Shown one piece after another: positions 53,713 through 62,544 of a DNA stretch of 64,000 nt. Positions within the stretch are counted from its first letter, which is position 1. The number at the start of each line of letters is the position of its first letter. This DNA comes from JAEUMD01 sp050250815 (GTDB lineage: Bacteria; Pseudomonadota; Alphaproteobacteria; Rhizobiales; Hyphomicrobiaceae): positions 66,109 through 130,108 of the forward strand of contig JBFWNY010000007.1 of the NCBI GenBank assembly GCA_050250815.1, written 5' to 3'. The position numbers were made by a program, and so were the translations under genes. Below the pieces are notes generated by a model, which was not told where the DNA came from, did no database searches, and saw only the letters and a list, made by a program, of their open reading frames with translations.

Positions 53713-55371
53713 CTATGTGCTCCCGCCCTTGTCCTTCTGGCGGTTGGCATCCTTTTTGGCCTGCTTGGCAGCCTTGGCCGCTGCCTGCGCCTCGGCGGAC
53801 TGCGAGCCCCCCTTCCTGGCTTCGGCCGCCGGATCGATGTAGCGCGGGAACACGCCTTGCGGCTCTGGCAGCAAAGTACCGGGCTTCAGCCGTCCACCCT
53901 CGCCCAGCGCTATGAAGCGTCGCGCATCGCCATCGCTCTGTGCGAGCAGGCCGAGCAGTTTGGCCGCGCTTGCCGGCATCGCTGGCTGTGCGAGGATGGC
54001 GAGCTGGCGCACGACCTCGGCCGTCACGTAGAGGATGGTACCGCGCCGCTCATCGCTCAGAGACTTGTCGAACGGCTTCTCGCTCGCGAAGTAGCGATCA
54101 CCTTCGGCCACCACGTCCCACACCGCGTCGAGCCACGACTTGATCGCCTGCCGATCCATCGCCTCGCGCGCAATCCGGTAGGCGTCGTCCGCCTTCGCGA
54201 GCAGCGCCTTGTCCGCCGCCGTGAACGGTCCCGGTGTCGGCACTACGCCGCCGAAGCCCTTGGCGATCATCGACAGGCAGCGCTGTGCGAGGTTGCCAAG
54301 GCCGTTGGCGAGATCGGCGTTGATGCGTGCAGCAATCGTCTCGGGCGAGTAGCTGCCGTCGGCTCCGAACACCACCTCGCGCAGGAAATAGTAGCGCACC
54401 TGGTCGACGCCATAGTGCTCGACAAGCGCGAAGGGGTCGACGACGTTGCCGACCGATTTCGACATCTTCTCGCCCTTGTTGAACAAGAAGCCGTGACCGA
54501 AGACCCGCTTGGGAAGCGGCACGCCCGCCGACATCAGGAATGCCGGCCAGTAGATGGCGTGGAAGCGCACGATATCCTTGCCAATGACGTGCACGTCGCA
54601 CGGCCAAAACCGCTCCCGCTTATCGCCGCCGCCGAACAGACCCGTCGCTGTCGCGTAGTTGTTGAGCGCATCGACCCACACGTACATGACGTGGCCGGGA
54701 TGGTCCGGCACGGGAATGCCCCAGTCGAGCGTCGTGCGCGAGACTGACAGGTCTTCGAGGCCCGAGCGAACGAAGCTGACGACCTCGTTGCGCCGTTCCG
54801 GAGGCAGGATGAAGTCGGGGTTCTGCTCGTAGTGTGCAAGCAGTGCGTCCTGATACTTCGACAGCCTGAAGAAGAACGTCTCTTCCTCCTGCCACTCGAC
54901 CTCGGTGCCGGTCGGTGTCGCGATGCGCTGCCCATCGTCGCGGACCTCCGTCTCGCTTTCCTTGTAGTAGGTCTCGTCACGCACCGAGTACCAGCCACCG
55001 TACTTCTTGAGGAAAATGTCGCCTGCCGCCTCCATGCGCCTCCACAGCTCCTGGCAGGCAGCGTAGTGACGCGGTTCGGTCGTTCGGATGAAATCGTCAT
55101 TCGAGAGGCCCAGCGCCGCCACCATCTCGCGAAAGCGGGCCGAGTTGCGATCGGCAAGCTCACGCGGCGAGATGCCCTCCTTCACGGCCGTCTGCTTCAT
55201 CTTGAGGCCGTGCTCGTCCGTGCCGGTGAGGAAGAACACGTCCCGTCCGTCGCAACGCTCGAAGCGCGCAATGGAGTCGGTGGCGATCGCCTCGTAGGCG
55301 TGCCCGATGTGTGGAACACCGTTGGGATAGGAAATGGCGGTTGTAATGTAAAACGGACTAGCGCGGCTCAT
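53713..55371 (-). CDS. metG: Methionyl-tRNA synthetase
   Basis: A 552-residue class I synthetase. The HIGH motif is at residues 21-24 and the KMSKS motif in KGEKMSKSVGN. The anticodon-binding helical domain follows. There is no C-terminal EMAP tRNA-binding domain; instead a short Lys/Ala/Gln-rich tail closes it. ATG 55371 yields the standard start; the extension to 55719 overlaps holB and is a shadow. Confidence 0.96.
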   Translation of the reverse strand: MSRASPFYITTAISYPNGVPHIGHAYEAIATDSIARFERCDGRDVFFLTGTDEHGLKMKQTAVKEGISPRELADRNSARFREMVAALGLSNDDFIRTTEPRHYAACQELWRRMEAAGDIFLKKYGGWYSVRDETYYKESETEVRDDGQRIATPTGTEVEWQEEETFFFRLSKYQDALLAHYEQNPDFILPPERRNEVVSFVRSGLEDLSVSRTTLDWGIPVPDHPGHVMYVWVDALNNYATATGLFGGGDKRERFWPCDVHVIGKDIVRFHAIYWPAFLMSAGVPLPKRVFGHGFLFNKGEKMSKSVGNVVDPFALVEHYGVDQVRYYFLREVVFGADGSYSPETIAARINADLANGLGNLAQRCLSMIAKGFGGVVPTPGPFTAADKALLAKADDAYRIAREAMDRQAIKSWLDAVWDVVAEGDRYFASEKPFDKSLSDERRGTILYVTAEVVRQLAILAQPAMPASAAKLLGLLAQSDGDARRFIALGEGGRLKPGTLLPEPQGVFPRYIDPAAEARKGGSQSAEAQAAAKAAKQAKKDANRQKDKGGST

Positions 55372-55415
55372 CGGCGGTCTCCTCGCTTGCAGCCCGCGCG
55401 ATCCGCGCACGGCCT

Positions 55416-56537
55416 TCAGCGGGTCGCAGCCTCGAGCCGGGAAACTGTTCGGATAATCAAGGTCTTCCGGTCGAGATTTAGGGCAACGGTCTCCGCCTTC
55501 TCGCGCGCCACTGTTTCCCACAACAGGGCCAGCGGCGCAAGCCGCGCAGGCGGCGCGAGGCGACCGGCGAGTTGCATCTCCTCGGCTGCCCCTGCCGCCG
55601 TTGCGCCGGTGCGGACGAGGCCCGCTATCGCGTCGAGCAGCAGGTCGAAGAACAGGGTGAAACGCGCCTCCGCGGCGCCTGGCGACAGCGCGTCCGCCAA
55701 CTTGTGCACATGAGGCCAATTGACCCGTGGCAGGTGCGTCAGCAGCTTCGCGACGTCGTCGTGCAGTTCGATCCCGCCGCCCGAGTTGAGCGCCAGTGCC
55801 CGACCCGGACTTCCCGCCGCGAGCCGGGCAAGGCGCGAGAGCGCAGCCTCTGGCGGCGGGTCGGTCCCTGCAGCGGCCACGGCGGCACGGATGGCCTGCT
55901 CGAAATCGCTATCGGCTAGCGGCATTAGGGGCAGCCTGCGGCATCGCGAACGAATGGTCGGCAGCAGACGGCCGGGCTCGGAGGAGACGAGTAGGAACAG
56001 CGTGCGGGGCGGTGGTTCCTCAAGCGATTTCAGCAGCGCATTGGCGGCGCTGATGTTGAGTTCGTCGGCGCTGTCGACAATAACGACGCGCCAGCCGCCA
56101 GCCACCGCGCTCAATGCGAGAAAGCCGCGCAGCCGGCGCACCTCCTCGACAGGGATGGTAGCCGGAAATCGCTTGTCCTTTGCGTTATAGGCGCGGCGCA
56201 CGACGAGCAGGCCCGGATGCGACAGCGCACGCACCTGCCGGACAGATCGCGCGGCCGCAGGGATGGCGAGCGATACACACTGCGCGTGGCGCTCGTCCGG
56301 CTCTGCAAGCGCGAAGGCGGCGGCACGATAGGCGAGCGTCGCCTTGCCGATACCCCGCGGCCCCGTGATCAGCCACGCGTGGTGAGCGTTGCCGCCCGCG
56401 ATCGCCCGAGCAAGGTCTTGCTCGGCGGCACCATGTCCGAACAGCTCCGCGGTCTCGCGGGGATGCGGCAGGCCCTCGATGCGATCGATCTCGGGCAGTG
56501 CCTCGATCTCTGTCGTGCGGGCGGGAGCGCGCGCCAT
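55416..56537 (-). CDS. holB: DNA polymerase III subunit delta'
   Basis: A 373-residue clamp-loader subunit. It carries the AAA+ fold with GPRGIGKATLAYRAA and the SLEEPPPRTLFLLVSSEPGRLLPTIRSRC region (SRC motif). The Cys4 zinc module between Walker A and B is missing: only one Cys (HAQCVSLA) is seen there. The start at 56537 lies four bases after the tmk stop, as expected for the tmk-holB pair. Confidence 0.93.
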   Translation of the reverse strand: MARAPARTTEIEALPEIDRIEGLPHPRETAELFGHGAAEQDLARAIAGGNAHHAWLITGPRGIGKATLAYRAAAFALAEPDERHAQCVSLAIPAAARSVRQVRALSHPGLLVVRRAYNAKDKRFPATIPVEEVRRLRGFLALSAVAGGWRVVIVDSADELNISAANALLKSLEEPPPRTLFLLVSSEPGRLLPTIRSRCRRLPLMPLADSDFEQAIRAAVAAAGTDPPPEAALSRLARLAAGSPGRALALNSGGGIELHDDVAKLLTHLPRVNWPHVHKLADALSPGAAEARFTLFFDLLLDAIAGLVRTGATAAGAAEEMQLAGRLAPPARLAPLALLWETVAREKAETVALNLDRKTLIIRTVSRLEAATR

Positions 56538-56541
56538 GACC

Positions 56542-57168
56542 TCATCCAGCCTGGGTGCCGAAGCGGCTTTGCACCAGCCGCCAGACGTCGTCGGCGATGA
56601 TGGCACTGTCGCGGCTCGCATCGACGACGACGCAGCGTTGCGGCTCGGCGCGGGCGATGGCGAGGAAGCCGTCGCGTATGGCCGCGTGATAGCCGTCGTT
56701 TTCCGCGTCATATCGACTGAGAGCCCCGCGCCGGACGGCCCGAGCGCGGCCCGCGTCGGGAGCGATGTCGAAGATGATCGTGAGGTCGGGCCAGGCGACT
56801 TTGACGACGTGATCCTCGATGGCACGCATCAGACGCGCGTCGATTCCGGCGGCAATGCCCTGGTAGACCCGCGTGGAATCCACATAGCGATCGCAGACGA
56901 CCCAATTGCCGTCGACGAGGGCGGGGAGGATGCGCTTGGCAATGTGCTCAGCACGGGCCGCGGAAAACAGGAGGAACTCGGTGTCCGGCGCCGGCCGGCT
57001 CGCCAGTATGATTTCGCGGATTTGCTCGGCAATCGGCGTGCCGCCGGGCTCGCGGGTCGGCACGACGCTGATGCCCGCCGCGCACAGCTTTTCGGCCAGC
57101 AGGCGCGCCTGGGTGGACTTGCCCGAGCCCTCCCCGCCTTCGAGCGTGATGAACCTACCGCGTGCCAT
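56542..57168 (-). CDS. tmk: Thymidylate kinase
   Basis: A 208-residue kinase that converts dTMP to dTDP. Walker A is LEGGEGSGKST; TREPGGTPIAEQIR and CDRYVDSTRVYQG are canonical. ATG 57168 is the start at the conserved RGRFITLEGG; the extra 23 upstream residues in the open frame are not conserved. Confidence 0.96.
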   Translation of the reverse strand: MARGRFITLEGGEGSGKSTQARLLAEKLCAAGISVVPTREPGGTPIAEQIREIILASRPAPDTEFLLFSAARAEHIAKRILPALVDGNWVVCDRYVDSTRVYQGIAAGIDARLMRAIEDHVVKVAWPDLTIIFDIAPDAGRARAVRRGALSRYDAENDGYHAAIRDGFLAIARAEPQRCVVVDASRDSAIIADDVWRLVQSRFGTQAG

Positions 57169-57267
57169 GCCCCGCTTCCCCGGCTGTCTTGCCGCGCAGC
57201 GGCTGGCGCATTGAAGCACGATCGGTGGGCTTTGCAATCGCCGGCAAGCAGGGCGGCGCGCGCCGCC

Positions 57268-58476
57268 TCACAGCTTGATCCAGCCAATCGCCATGTGCAC
57301 GAGGCTGTCGAGCCCCTGGCGTACGATGCTCGCCTTGCCGACGTCCTCGGCGGCGTAGAGAGGCACTTCGCTCATCGCCGAGGTCGATGACGTGACGCGC
57401 AGCTTCGCCACCTCGTCGCCTTTCCGGATGGGAGGCTTGAGCGGACCCTTGTAGATGATCTCGGCGCTGAGCCGCTGATTGGCGGGATAGCGGGGCAGCA
57501 CCACGGCGACGCCGTTACGGCCCTCCAGCGGCACGTAGAAACTGCTGCCTCCCCAGACGCGCGCCGACCCGACCACCTCGCCGGGCGCAAACAGCTTGAA
57601 TTCGCCGAACGAGCGGAAGCCCCACTCCAGCATGCGGCGCGCTTCGTCGCGGCGATCGTTGGAGGTGTCGAGCCCGTTGACGACGACGATCAGACGGCGG
57701 CCGTCCTGCGCCGCTGTGCCGACGATGCCGTAGCCCGACTCTTTGATGTAGCCGGTTTTCATCCCGTCGGCGCCGATATCGAGAAACAGGAGCGGGTTGC
57801 GGTTGATGAAGCGGTGCTTCCGGTACTTGAACTCGCGCTGGGCGAACAGCTCCATGCGCTCAGGGTATTCCTTGGTGATGAAGCGCGCGAGCTGGGCTAG
57901 CTCCCGCACCGTCATCAGGTGCTCGGGGTGGTAGAGCCCGGTCGCATTCCGGAACGTCGATTTGGGCAGCCCGATACGCCGAGCCTCGTTCTGCATGATC
58001 TGCGCGAATCCGGGCTCGCTACCGGCGATGCCTTCCGCTATCGCGATGCACGCATCGTTGCCCGACTGGACCGCTATCCCCTGCAGCAACTCGGCGAGCG
58101 TCACCTTCTCGTTGACGGGCACGAACATCGCTGACGTGCCCGACGGCGCACCGCCGGTCCGCCAAGCGTTGACGCTCATGGTGAACTCGTCCTCGAGCTT
58201 CAGCGTGCCGTTCTTGAGCGCGCGGAACACGACGGCCAGTGTCATGAGCTTGCTCATGGACGCTGGCGGTGTGAGCTCATCGGCCTCGTGCTGGTAGAGC
58301 ACGGCGCCCGAATCGGCATCCATGAGGATGGCGTGCTTGGCCTTGGTCTGGTACGTCGAAGATTGCGCGTGCACTGGCGCACTGCCGCCTGACAGCATTG
58401 CAACGACAGCCGTTACGACTGCGAGCACCAGCGCTGTCAGGTTGCGACAACTGAAAGGCGTGGGCTGCAAAGACAT
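57268..58476 (-). CDS. D-alanyl-D-alanine carboxypeptidase (DacC/DacF-type PBP)
   Basis: A 402-residue low-molecular-weight penicillin-binding protein that trims peptidoglycan stem peptides in the periplasm. A signal peptide (residues 12-37) precedes the transpeptidase fold with S73-x-x-K76 (ASMSKLMT), SGN (AVQSGNDAC) and KTG (GMKTGYI). A C-terminal PBP5-like domain and a short amphipathic anchor (ASIVRQGLDSLVHMAIGWIK) follow. The set of active-site residues is complete. Confidence 0.95.
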   Translation of the reverse strand: MSLQPTPFSCRNLTALVLAVVTAVVAMLSGGSAPVHAQSSTYQTKAKHAILMDADSGAVLYQHEADELTPPASMSKLMTLAVVFRALKNGTLKLEDEFTMSVNAWRTGGAPSGTSAMFVPVNEKVTLAELLQGIAVQSGNDACIAIAEGIAGSEPGFAQIMQNEARRIGLPKSTFRNATGLYHPEHLMTVRELAQLARFITKEYPERMELFAQREFKYRKHRFINRNPLLFLDIGADGMKTGYIKESGYGIVGTAAQDGRRLIVVVNGLDTSNDRRDEARRMLEWGFRSFGEFKLFAPGEVVGSARVWGGSSFYVPLEGRNGVAVVLPRYPANQRLSAEIIYKGPLKPPIRKGDEVAKLRVTSSTSAMSEVPLYAAEDVGKASIVRQGLDSLVHMAIGWIKL

Positions 58477-58638
58477 GAACCTCGTCCGTTATGAAGACGC
58501 CGGCACTATCGAAGCCCCGAACGCATGATGTCAACGATGGATGATACGGCAGAGCACAGTCGTGAGCCCGCGCCGCCCCAATTTTGCGCCGACACTCGCC
58601 GTCTTGCATCCACACGTTATCTGCGCGGTGTTGCAGCT

Positions 58639-59427
58639 CTAACGTGGTCCGCCCAGACCCATTACCGGATTGGACAGTGAGGCGAGCGGTGAGCCGCCGC
58701 GATGCCAGGGCTGGCTCGCCAGGAACTGCTCCTCACGACGGCGGTTGCCGTCGAGCGGAGCGCGCCCCGCATAGCGCACGCGAACGTCCGCGATGCCAAC
58801 GCGCTCGAAGCCGAGCACCGTCGCAACACGATGCGACAAGTCGATGATGCGGCCATTCGCATATGGACCGCGATCATTGATGCGAACGAGCACCGTGCGC
58901 CCATTGGCGCGGTTGGTGACGTACACATACGACGGAAGCGGCAGTGTCGGATGCGCACCGGTCAGTGCGTACTTGTCGAACGTCTCGCCATTGGCGGTCA
59001 GGCGCCCGTGGAAACTGTCGCCGTACCAGGACCCCTTGCCGACGCGATCGTAGTCGGGCTCCTCGCGCGGTACGTACCAGCGCTCGGCGATCTTGTAGGG
59101 CTTGCCCAGCTTGTAGTAGCCGCCGCCGCGGCGAGTGATAGGACCCGCCCCCGAGACGCGCGGGCTCGCCGCGACCTGATACTCGGACGGCGCAAAATTC
59201 ACCGGTGGGGCGCGCTCAACACCCGTCGCCCAGCGCCCCGCTGTCTGGCTGCTCGTTGCCGATCCGCTCGAGTTGGCACAGCCCACCGTGAACAGCGCAG
59301 CGGCCAGAACCGGCACCAGCGCGAGCTTGCGCGCCCGCGCCTCGCCGAGGAGGCCCTGCCCTGGCACGCGAACGTGCCTTGCCACGCGGCGCCGCTCATC
59401 GCGATGCGCTGGCCTCTGCCACGACAT
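58639..59427 (-). CDS. rlpA: Septal ring lytic transglycosylase RlpA family lipoprotein
   Basis: A 262-residue protein. A hydrophobic stretch ends in FTVGC, a plausible lipobox, so it is probably lipid-anchored. The double-psi beta-barrel domain (GKGSWYGDSFHGRLTANGE, FDKYALTGAHPTLPLPS, VLVRINDRGPYANGRIIDLS) is the RlpA catalytic fold that cuts denuded glycans. There is no SPOR domain at the C-terminus. ATG 59427 is preferred over 59439. It is the first gene of the minus-strand unit. Confidence 0.9.
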   Translation of the reverse strand: MSWQRPAHRDERRRVARHVRVPGQGLLGEARARKLALVPVLAAALFTVGCANSSGSATSSQTAGRWATGVERAPPVNFAPSEYQVAASPRVSGAGPITRRGGGYYKLGKPYKIAERWYVPREEPDYDRVGKGSWYGDSFHGRLTANGETFDKYALTGAHPTLPLPSYVYVTNRANGRTVLVRINDRGPYANGRIIDLSHRVATVLGFERVGIADVRVRYAGRAPLDGNRRREEQFLASQPWHRGGSPLASLSNPVMGLGGPR

Positions 59428-59766
59428 CAGCAAACCCATGCCCTCTCGTGCCGGCCCCTTTGCGGAGCTCTAACCCTCGATCCACGTCGCGGATGGGGCT
59501 TCCCTGTCCGTCCCAGACTCACCTCGCGGCGTGTCGGGACGAGGGCCGTATCATGGCATTCCGGGCTTAGAAATAGGTAAAGCGGGCCGGACTTGAGAGG
59601 CCTTGGGAAAGGGGTTATGAGGCGTTCGGCTGTGATCGTGCCGCTGAGCTCCGGCGCATCCCGTGGCTCGTATCGAGGCACAGTTGCATGTGCGATTTCG
59701 CCCCCCCGAGCGCCAGCCGCGCAACTGCAGGGGGCAGGCGACGCGTGGCGGGAAGGACCGCCGTGA
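59428..59766. other. Gene-free stretch between rlpA and the tRNA-Ser gene
   Basis: No coding signal stands out in these 339 bases. It should hold the promoters for rlpA (minus) and for the tRNA (plus), but I see no certain boxes. A short AT-rich run (AGAAATAGGTAAAG, near 59570-59583) is the only compositional feature. Confidence 0.4.
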
Positions 59767-59856
59767 GGATGGGTGGCCGAGTGGTTTAAGGCAGCGGTCT
59801 TGAAAACCGCCGTGGGTTCACGCCCACCGTGGGTTCGAATCCCACCCCATCCGCCA
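59767..59856 (+). tRNA. tRNA-Ser (anticodon UGA)
   Basis: A 90-base class II tRNA. The acceptor stem GGATGGG pairs with CCCATCC (59846-59852), the discriminator is G and the CCA end is encoded (59854-59856). The anticodon stem 59794-59798/59806-59810 flanks the loop CTTGAAA with anticodon TGA at 59801-59803. The long variable arm is typical of serine. The TpsiC loop GTTCGAATC is standard. Its 3' half is a plausible integration site for the adjacent foreign DNA. Confidence 0.96.
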
Positions 59857-59909
59857 GAACCCATGCACAATGCGTTGTTTTTATTGTTGTTTCATATTTT
59901 AGTTGGGCC

Positions 59910-59933
59910 CTCACCCCAGCGCTCACCCCAGCG
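59910..59933. repeat. Tandem pair of 12-base direct repeats
   Basis: CTCACCCCAGCG occurs twice head to tail, 53 bases after the tRNA. Short direct repeats next to a tRNA att site can be arm-type sites for a tyrosine integrase; here that is only inferred. Confidence 0.6.
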
Positions 59934-60052
59934 CATTGCACGGACAAGAGCGAACAACCGCGAACATAGATTTGGTAAATAGGCGGTAGACAGAGTGGCG
60001 ACACCGAATAGAGTGTCGACCTCGTTGCCAGCAATTCTTGTCGAGTACCGCA

Positions 60053-60607
60053 GTGTCTCAGCGCGAGGCTGATCTCTATCCGCACGTCTATAATTTCCTA
60101 GAACTACGGTTTCGCGAACAAGTGAACCCGCTGCGCGGAGACTTGCGGGCAATCAGCGCGATTACGGCGACCGCAGGCGGATCGGGAACCGGCATCTGGT
60201 CCAAACCCGACTTGTGCTTTGTCGCTCTTTGGCGACACAAATTCGGGACCACATGGAAGCTGGATATCCACGGCTTCGAAGTGAAGCCCAAGGGTCGCTG
60301 CTCGGCCGATGCTGTTCATGAAGCGCTGAACCATACATCGCACGTCCACTACACGCACCTCGTCTGGCACAAGCCAGACTGGAACTCCTCCGACAAAGCG
60401 TGCGCCGATTTATTTGGTCATTGCCGCCGCTTCGGGGTTGGCCTCATCACAATCGATGATCCATCAGCTGCCAACACCTACACCGTCCGGCTTGAGGCGG
60501 AACGCCAAGACCCCACGGGAGATGCGGTAGACGAGTTCCTGGAGACACGTCTTCCCGAAGATCGCAAACAGCTCTTGCTGGATTGGCTTGGGGAGCTGCG
60601 CAGATAG
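60053..60607 (+). CDS. Unknown protein with PD-(D/E)XK nuclease-like motif
   Basis: About 184 residues; I do not recognise the family. The arrangement KPDLCFVALW followed some 22 residues later by HGFEVKPKG fits a PD-x(n)-ExK active site of the restriction-endonuclease-like fold. An alpha helix (ADAVHEALNHTSHVHYTHLVW) follows, as expected after the ExK strand. The C-terminus is acidic and helical (TRLPEDRKQLLLDWLGELRR). The start is uncertain: GTG 60053 or TTG 60038. Its stop is directly followed by the ATG of the ParA gene, so the two are cotranslated. A nuclease role is inferred from the motif only. Confidence 0.7.
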   Translation: MSQREADLYPHVYNFLELRFREQVNPLRGDLRAISAITATAGGSGTGIWSKPDLCFVALWRHKFGTTWKLDIHGFEVKPKGRCSADAVHEALNHTSHVHYTHLVWHKPDWNSSDKACADLFGHCRRFGVGLITIDDPSAANTYTVRLEAERQDPTGDAVDEFLETRLPEDRKQLLLDWLGELRR

Positions 60608-61492
60608 ATGGCAATTCGCATCGCTATCGCAAACCACAAGGGCGGGGTGGGCAAATCAACCACGACAATGATGCTCGCAGATGGGCTTGCGCTCAAAGGA
60701 TATCGGGTCTTGGTCATCGATATGGACCCACAAGGCATGGTGAGCCGATTGCTACTGGGTCGTTCAGGCGTCGCAGCCGCAGCAACACAAAGGCGGACCA
60801 TCGGTGATCTGCTATCACGACTTGCCACTCAACAACCCGTGCAACTGGCTGCTCATGTTGTTCGAGGAAGCGATCTCATCGAACTGAGAGATGAACGCCA
60901 GTCGGGGCTTGTAGATGTCGTCTCCGTTGACGATCACACGTTGGTGCAGGAGATTCGTAAGATTGAAGATGCTCTCCGCAAGATTTCAACGCGCAAGCGA
61001 CTAGACATAATTCTGGCAGAGTTGCTCGCCCCGTTACTCAACCAACACGACAAGAATTATGACTTTGTTCTCTTTGATTGCCAGGCAGGGACGCCCCCGC
61101 TTGCACAAGCCGCACTTCGCATAGCAACCGAGGTCATCGCACCGACCAACCTTGAAGAGAATGCATTTTCAACCCTGATGGTATTCATCCGCAATGTCGT
61201 AGGCGATGACCTTGGCCTAGCCGGCCAGTTGAGATTTCACGTATTGCCAACGCGGTTTTTGGCAGGAAACTCTGAACAAGAGCGCTTGCTCGAATATATT
61301 CGCGATGACGCCGATCGCATCAATGCAATCACTCGCCCTATCCGCGAAACGGTATCTATTCAACGCGCCTGCGAGCACCCTGGCGCGGGCGCGTTCAGGA
61401 AGCTACGCGAAAAGTACGACACAGCCACATCCGATGTGAATGCACTTGCGGATGTAGTCATCAGCCGGATCATCCAAAGGAGTATCTCATGA
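60608..61492 (+). CDS. ParA/MinD-type ATPase
   Basis: A 294-residue P-loop ATPase of the ParA family. It begins at the deviant Walker A NHKGGVGKSTTTM, with Walker A' VIDMDPQG and Walker B FVLFDCQAGTPPLAQA. There is no N-terminal DNA-binding domain, as in short plasmid ParA proteins. The middle (residues about 60-135) is longer and more divergent than in typical ParA. It is coupled to the upstream nuclease-like gene (zero spacing) and overlaps the next gene by ATGA. It may move or position a partner, or act in a defence complex. Confidence 0.92.
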   Translation: MAIRIAIANHKGGVGKSTTTMMLADGLALKGYRVLVIDMDPQGMVSRLLLGRSGVAAAATQRRTIGDLLSRLATQQPVQLAAHVVRGSDLIELRDERQSGLVDVVSVDDHTLVQEIRKIEDALRKISTRKRLDIILAELLAPLLNQHDKNYDFVLFDCQAGTPPLAQAALRIATEVIAPTNLEENAFSTLMVFIRNVVGDDLGLAGQLRFHVLPTRFLAGNSEQERLLEYIRDDADRINAITRPIRETVSIQRACEHPGAGAFRKLREKYDTATSDVNALADVVISRIIQRSIS

Positions 61493-61863
61493 GCGAGCGC
61501 CCGCAGATCGGACCTGATGAAGCGCTTGAACGTCTCTTCGCTGTCATTCGCGATGAAGCCTCTCGCAATCCGACATTTGCTCGACGAATGCTAGACGCAG
61601 TCGGCACTCCGGTTCGATTTTTGGGCTCAGAAGCAGCCTCTGCTGTTGATCCGATCTTGACTGCTGCACGCAACGAGTTCCCCACCTTTAGGGAAATGTT
61701 CGACACATTCTCGGACAAGGAACTCAAGGCCCTAATCAAGGGATTTGGTCTCGCAACCGACCAGCAGGTCAAGGCGGTAAAGACGAAGCCGAAAAAGATC
61801 GGCCTAATCGAATTGATGTGGGATGGCGCAAAACGCAAGCTGGCTGATCGCGAAGGTCGGTAA
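61489..61863 (+). CDS. Unknown 124-residue protein of the ParA operon
   Basis: I do not recognise it. It is predicted mostly helical, with EALERLFAVIRDEASRNPTF at the N-terminus, ALIKGFGLATDQQVKAVKT in the middle and a basic C-terminus (KPKKIGLIELMWDGAKRKLA). No signal peptide or membrane segment is visible. Its position after a short ParA is that of small centromere-binding partners, but no ribbon-helix-helix or ParB motif is evident. The ATGA overlap shows tight coupling. Confidence 0.75.
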   Translation: MSERPQIGPDEALERLFAVIRDEASRNPTFARRMLDAVGTPVRFLGSEAASAVDPILTAARNEFPTFREMFDTFSDKELKALIKGFGLATDQQVKAVKTKPKKIGLIELMWDGAKRKLADREGR

Positions 61864-62544
61864 GCTAGACAAGCAGTTGAGGCCGTGCCTCCACGTCCGA
61901 AAATCGAGCATAACCGGTCGCGCCATTGTGATGCCAGTGATGCTCACCATTGACCCCCAACAGACTCCGTGCCCGTGCGCAACACTTATGTTGCACGCGA
62001 CGTTGGCGAGCAGCATGTCTCGGTGTGCGCTGCAATAAGCAGCGATGTGACAACAAAAATGCTGAATGTCCGGTCTGCCCCCAGGCGCGTTCAGGCATCG
62101 ATTTCACTGAGGGCCATGTGCGGAACAAGTCCCTCGCGGACGATCTGAGAGCCTGTGCTTCGACTGCAATTCAAGTTGGCAGTCGTAGCCTCGAAAATCG
62201 CTGCAGCGCATCACGCGCGGAGTGGATCCCGGTGTCCGGCGACTGCTTTCGATCCTATCGCGTCGGTGGGCAGCCAGTCGCCGGATCGTGCATTTTTGAT
62301 CCATCTCTGCCGTCGTGTCGACGAGCAATACGCAAGTTGCAAATCTTGCAGGCACTTGACGCGAGCCTGACCCGATGTAATCGGTTGCGGTGCGGCGGAG
62401 CCTTAGCTATCGTCCATCGAGATGAGGACCTGCCATCTGAAGCGAGGCGCGCAATGGCATTCGAATGACCAGTATTGCATGGGCTCGCGCCGCATATAGA
62501 TCCTAAAGCGCTTCACCTGAAGTTCTCCCTCATGGACGACAGCA
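61864..62544. other. 681-base region without a credible gene
   Basis: Open frames here (for example 61950-62468 on the plus strand) encode Arg- and Cys-rich sequence without signal, motif or ribosome site and look random. The region may contain decayed mobile DNA or regulatory sequence for the next gene pair. Confidence 0.5.

Noticed and set aside
53713..55719. N-terminally extended methionyl-tRNA synthetase
   Set aside because: The added 116 residues are unlike any synthetase and overlap holB; ATG 55371 gives the canonical N-terminus with HIGH at residue 21.
59786..60085. Minus-strand frame with a GVGFEPTVGVNPRRFSRPLP end
   Set aside because: This is the well-known false translation of the antisense strand of tRNA-Ser, not a protein.
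61950..62468. 172-residue Cys/Arg-rich frame in the island
   Set aside because: No ribosome site, no signal peptide, random-looking composition and no conserved pattern.
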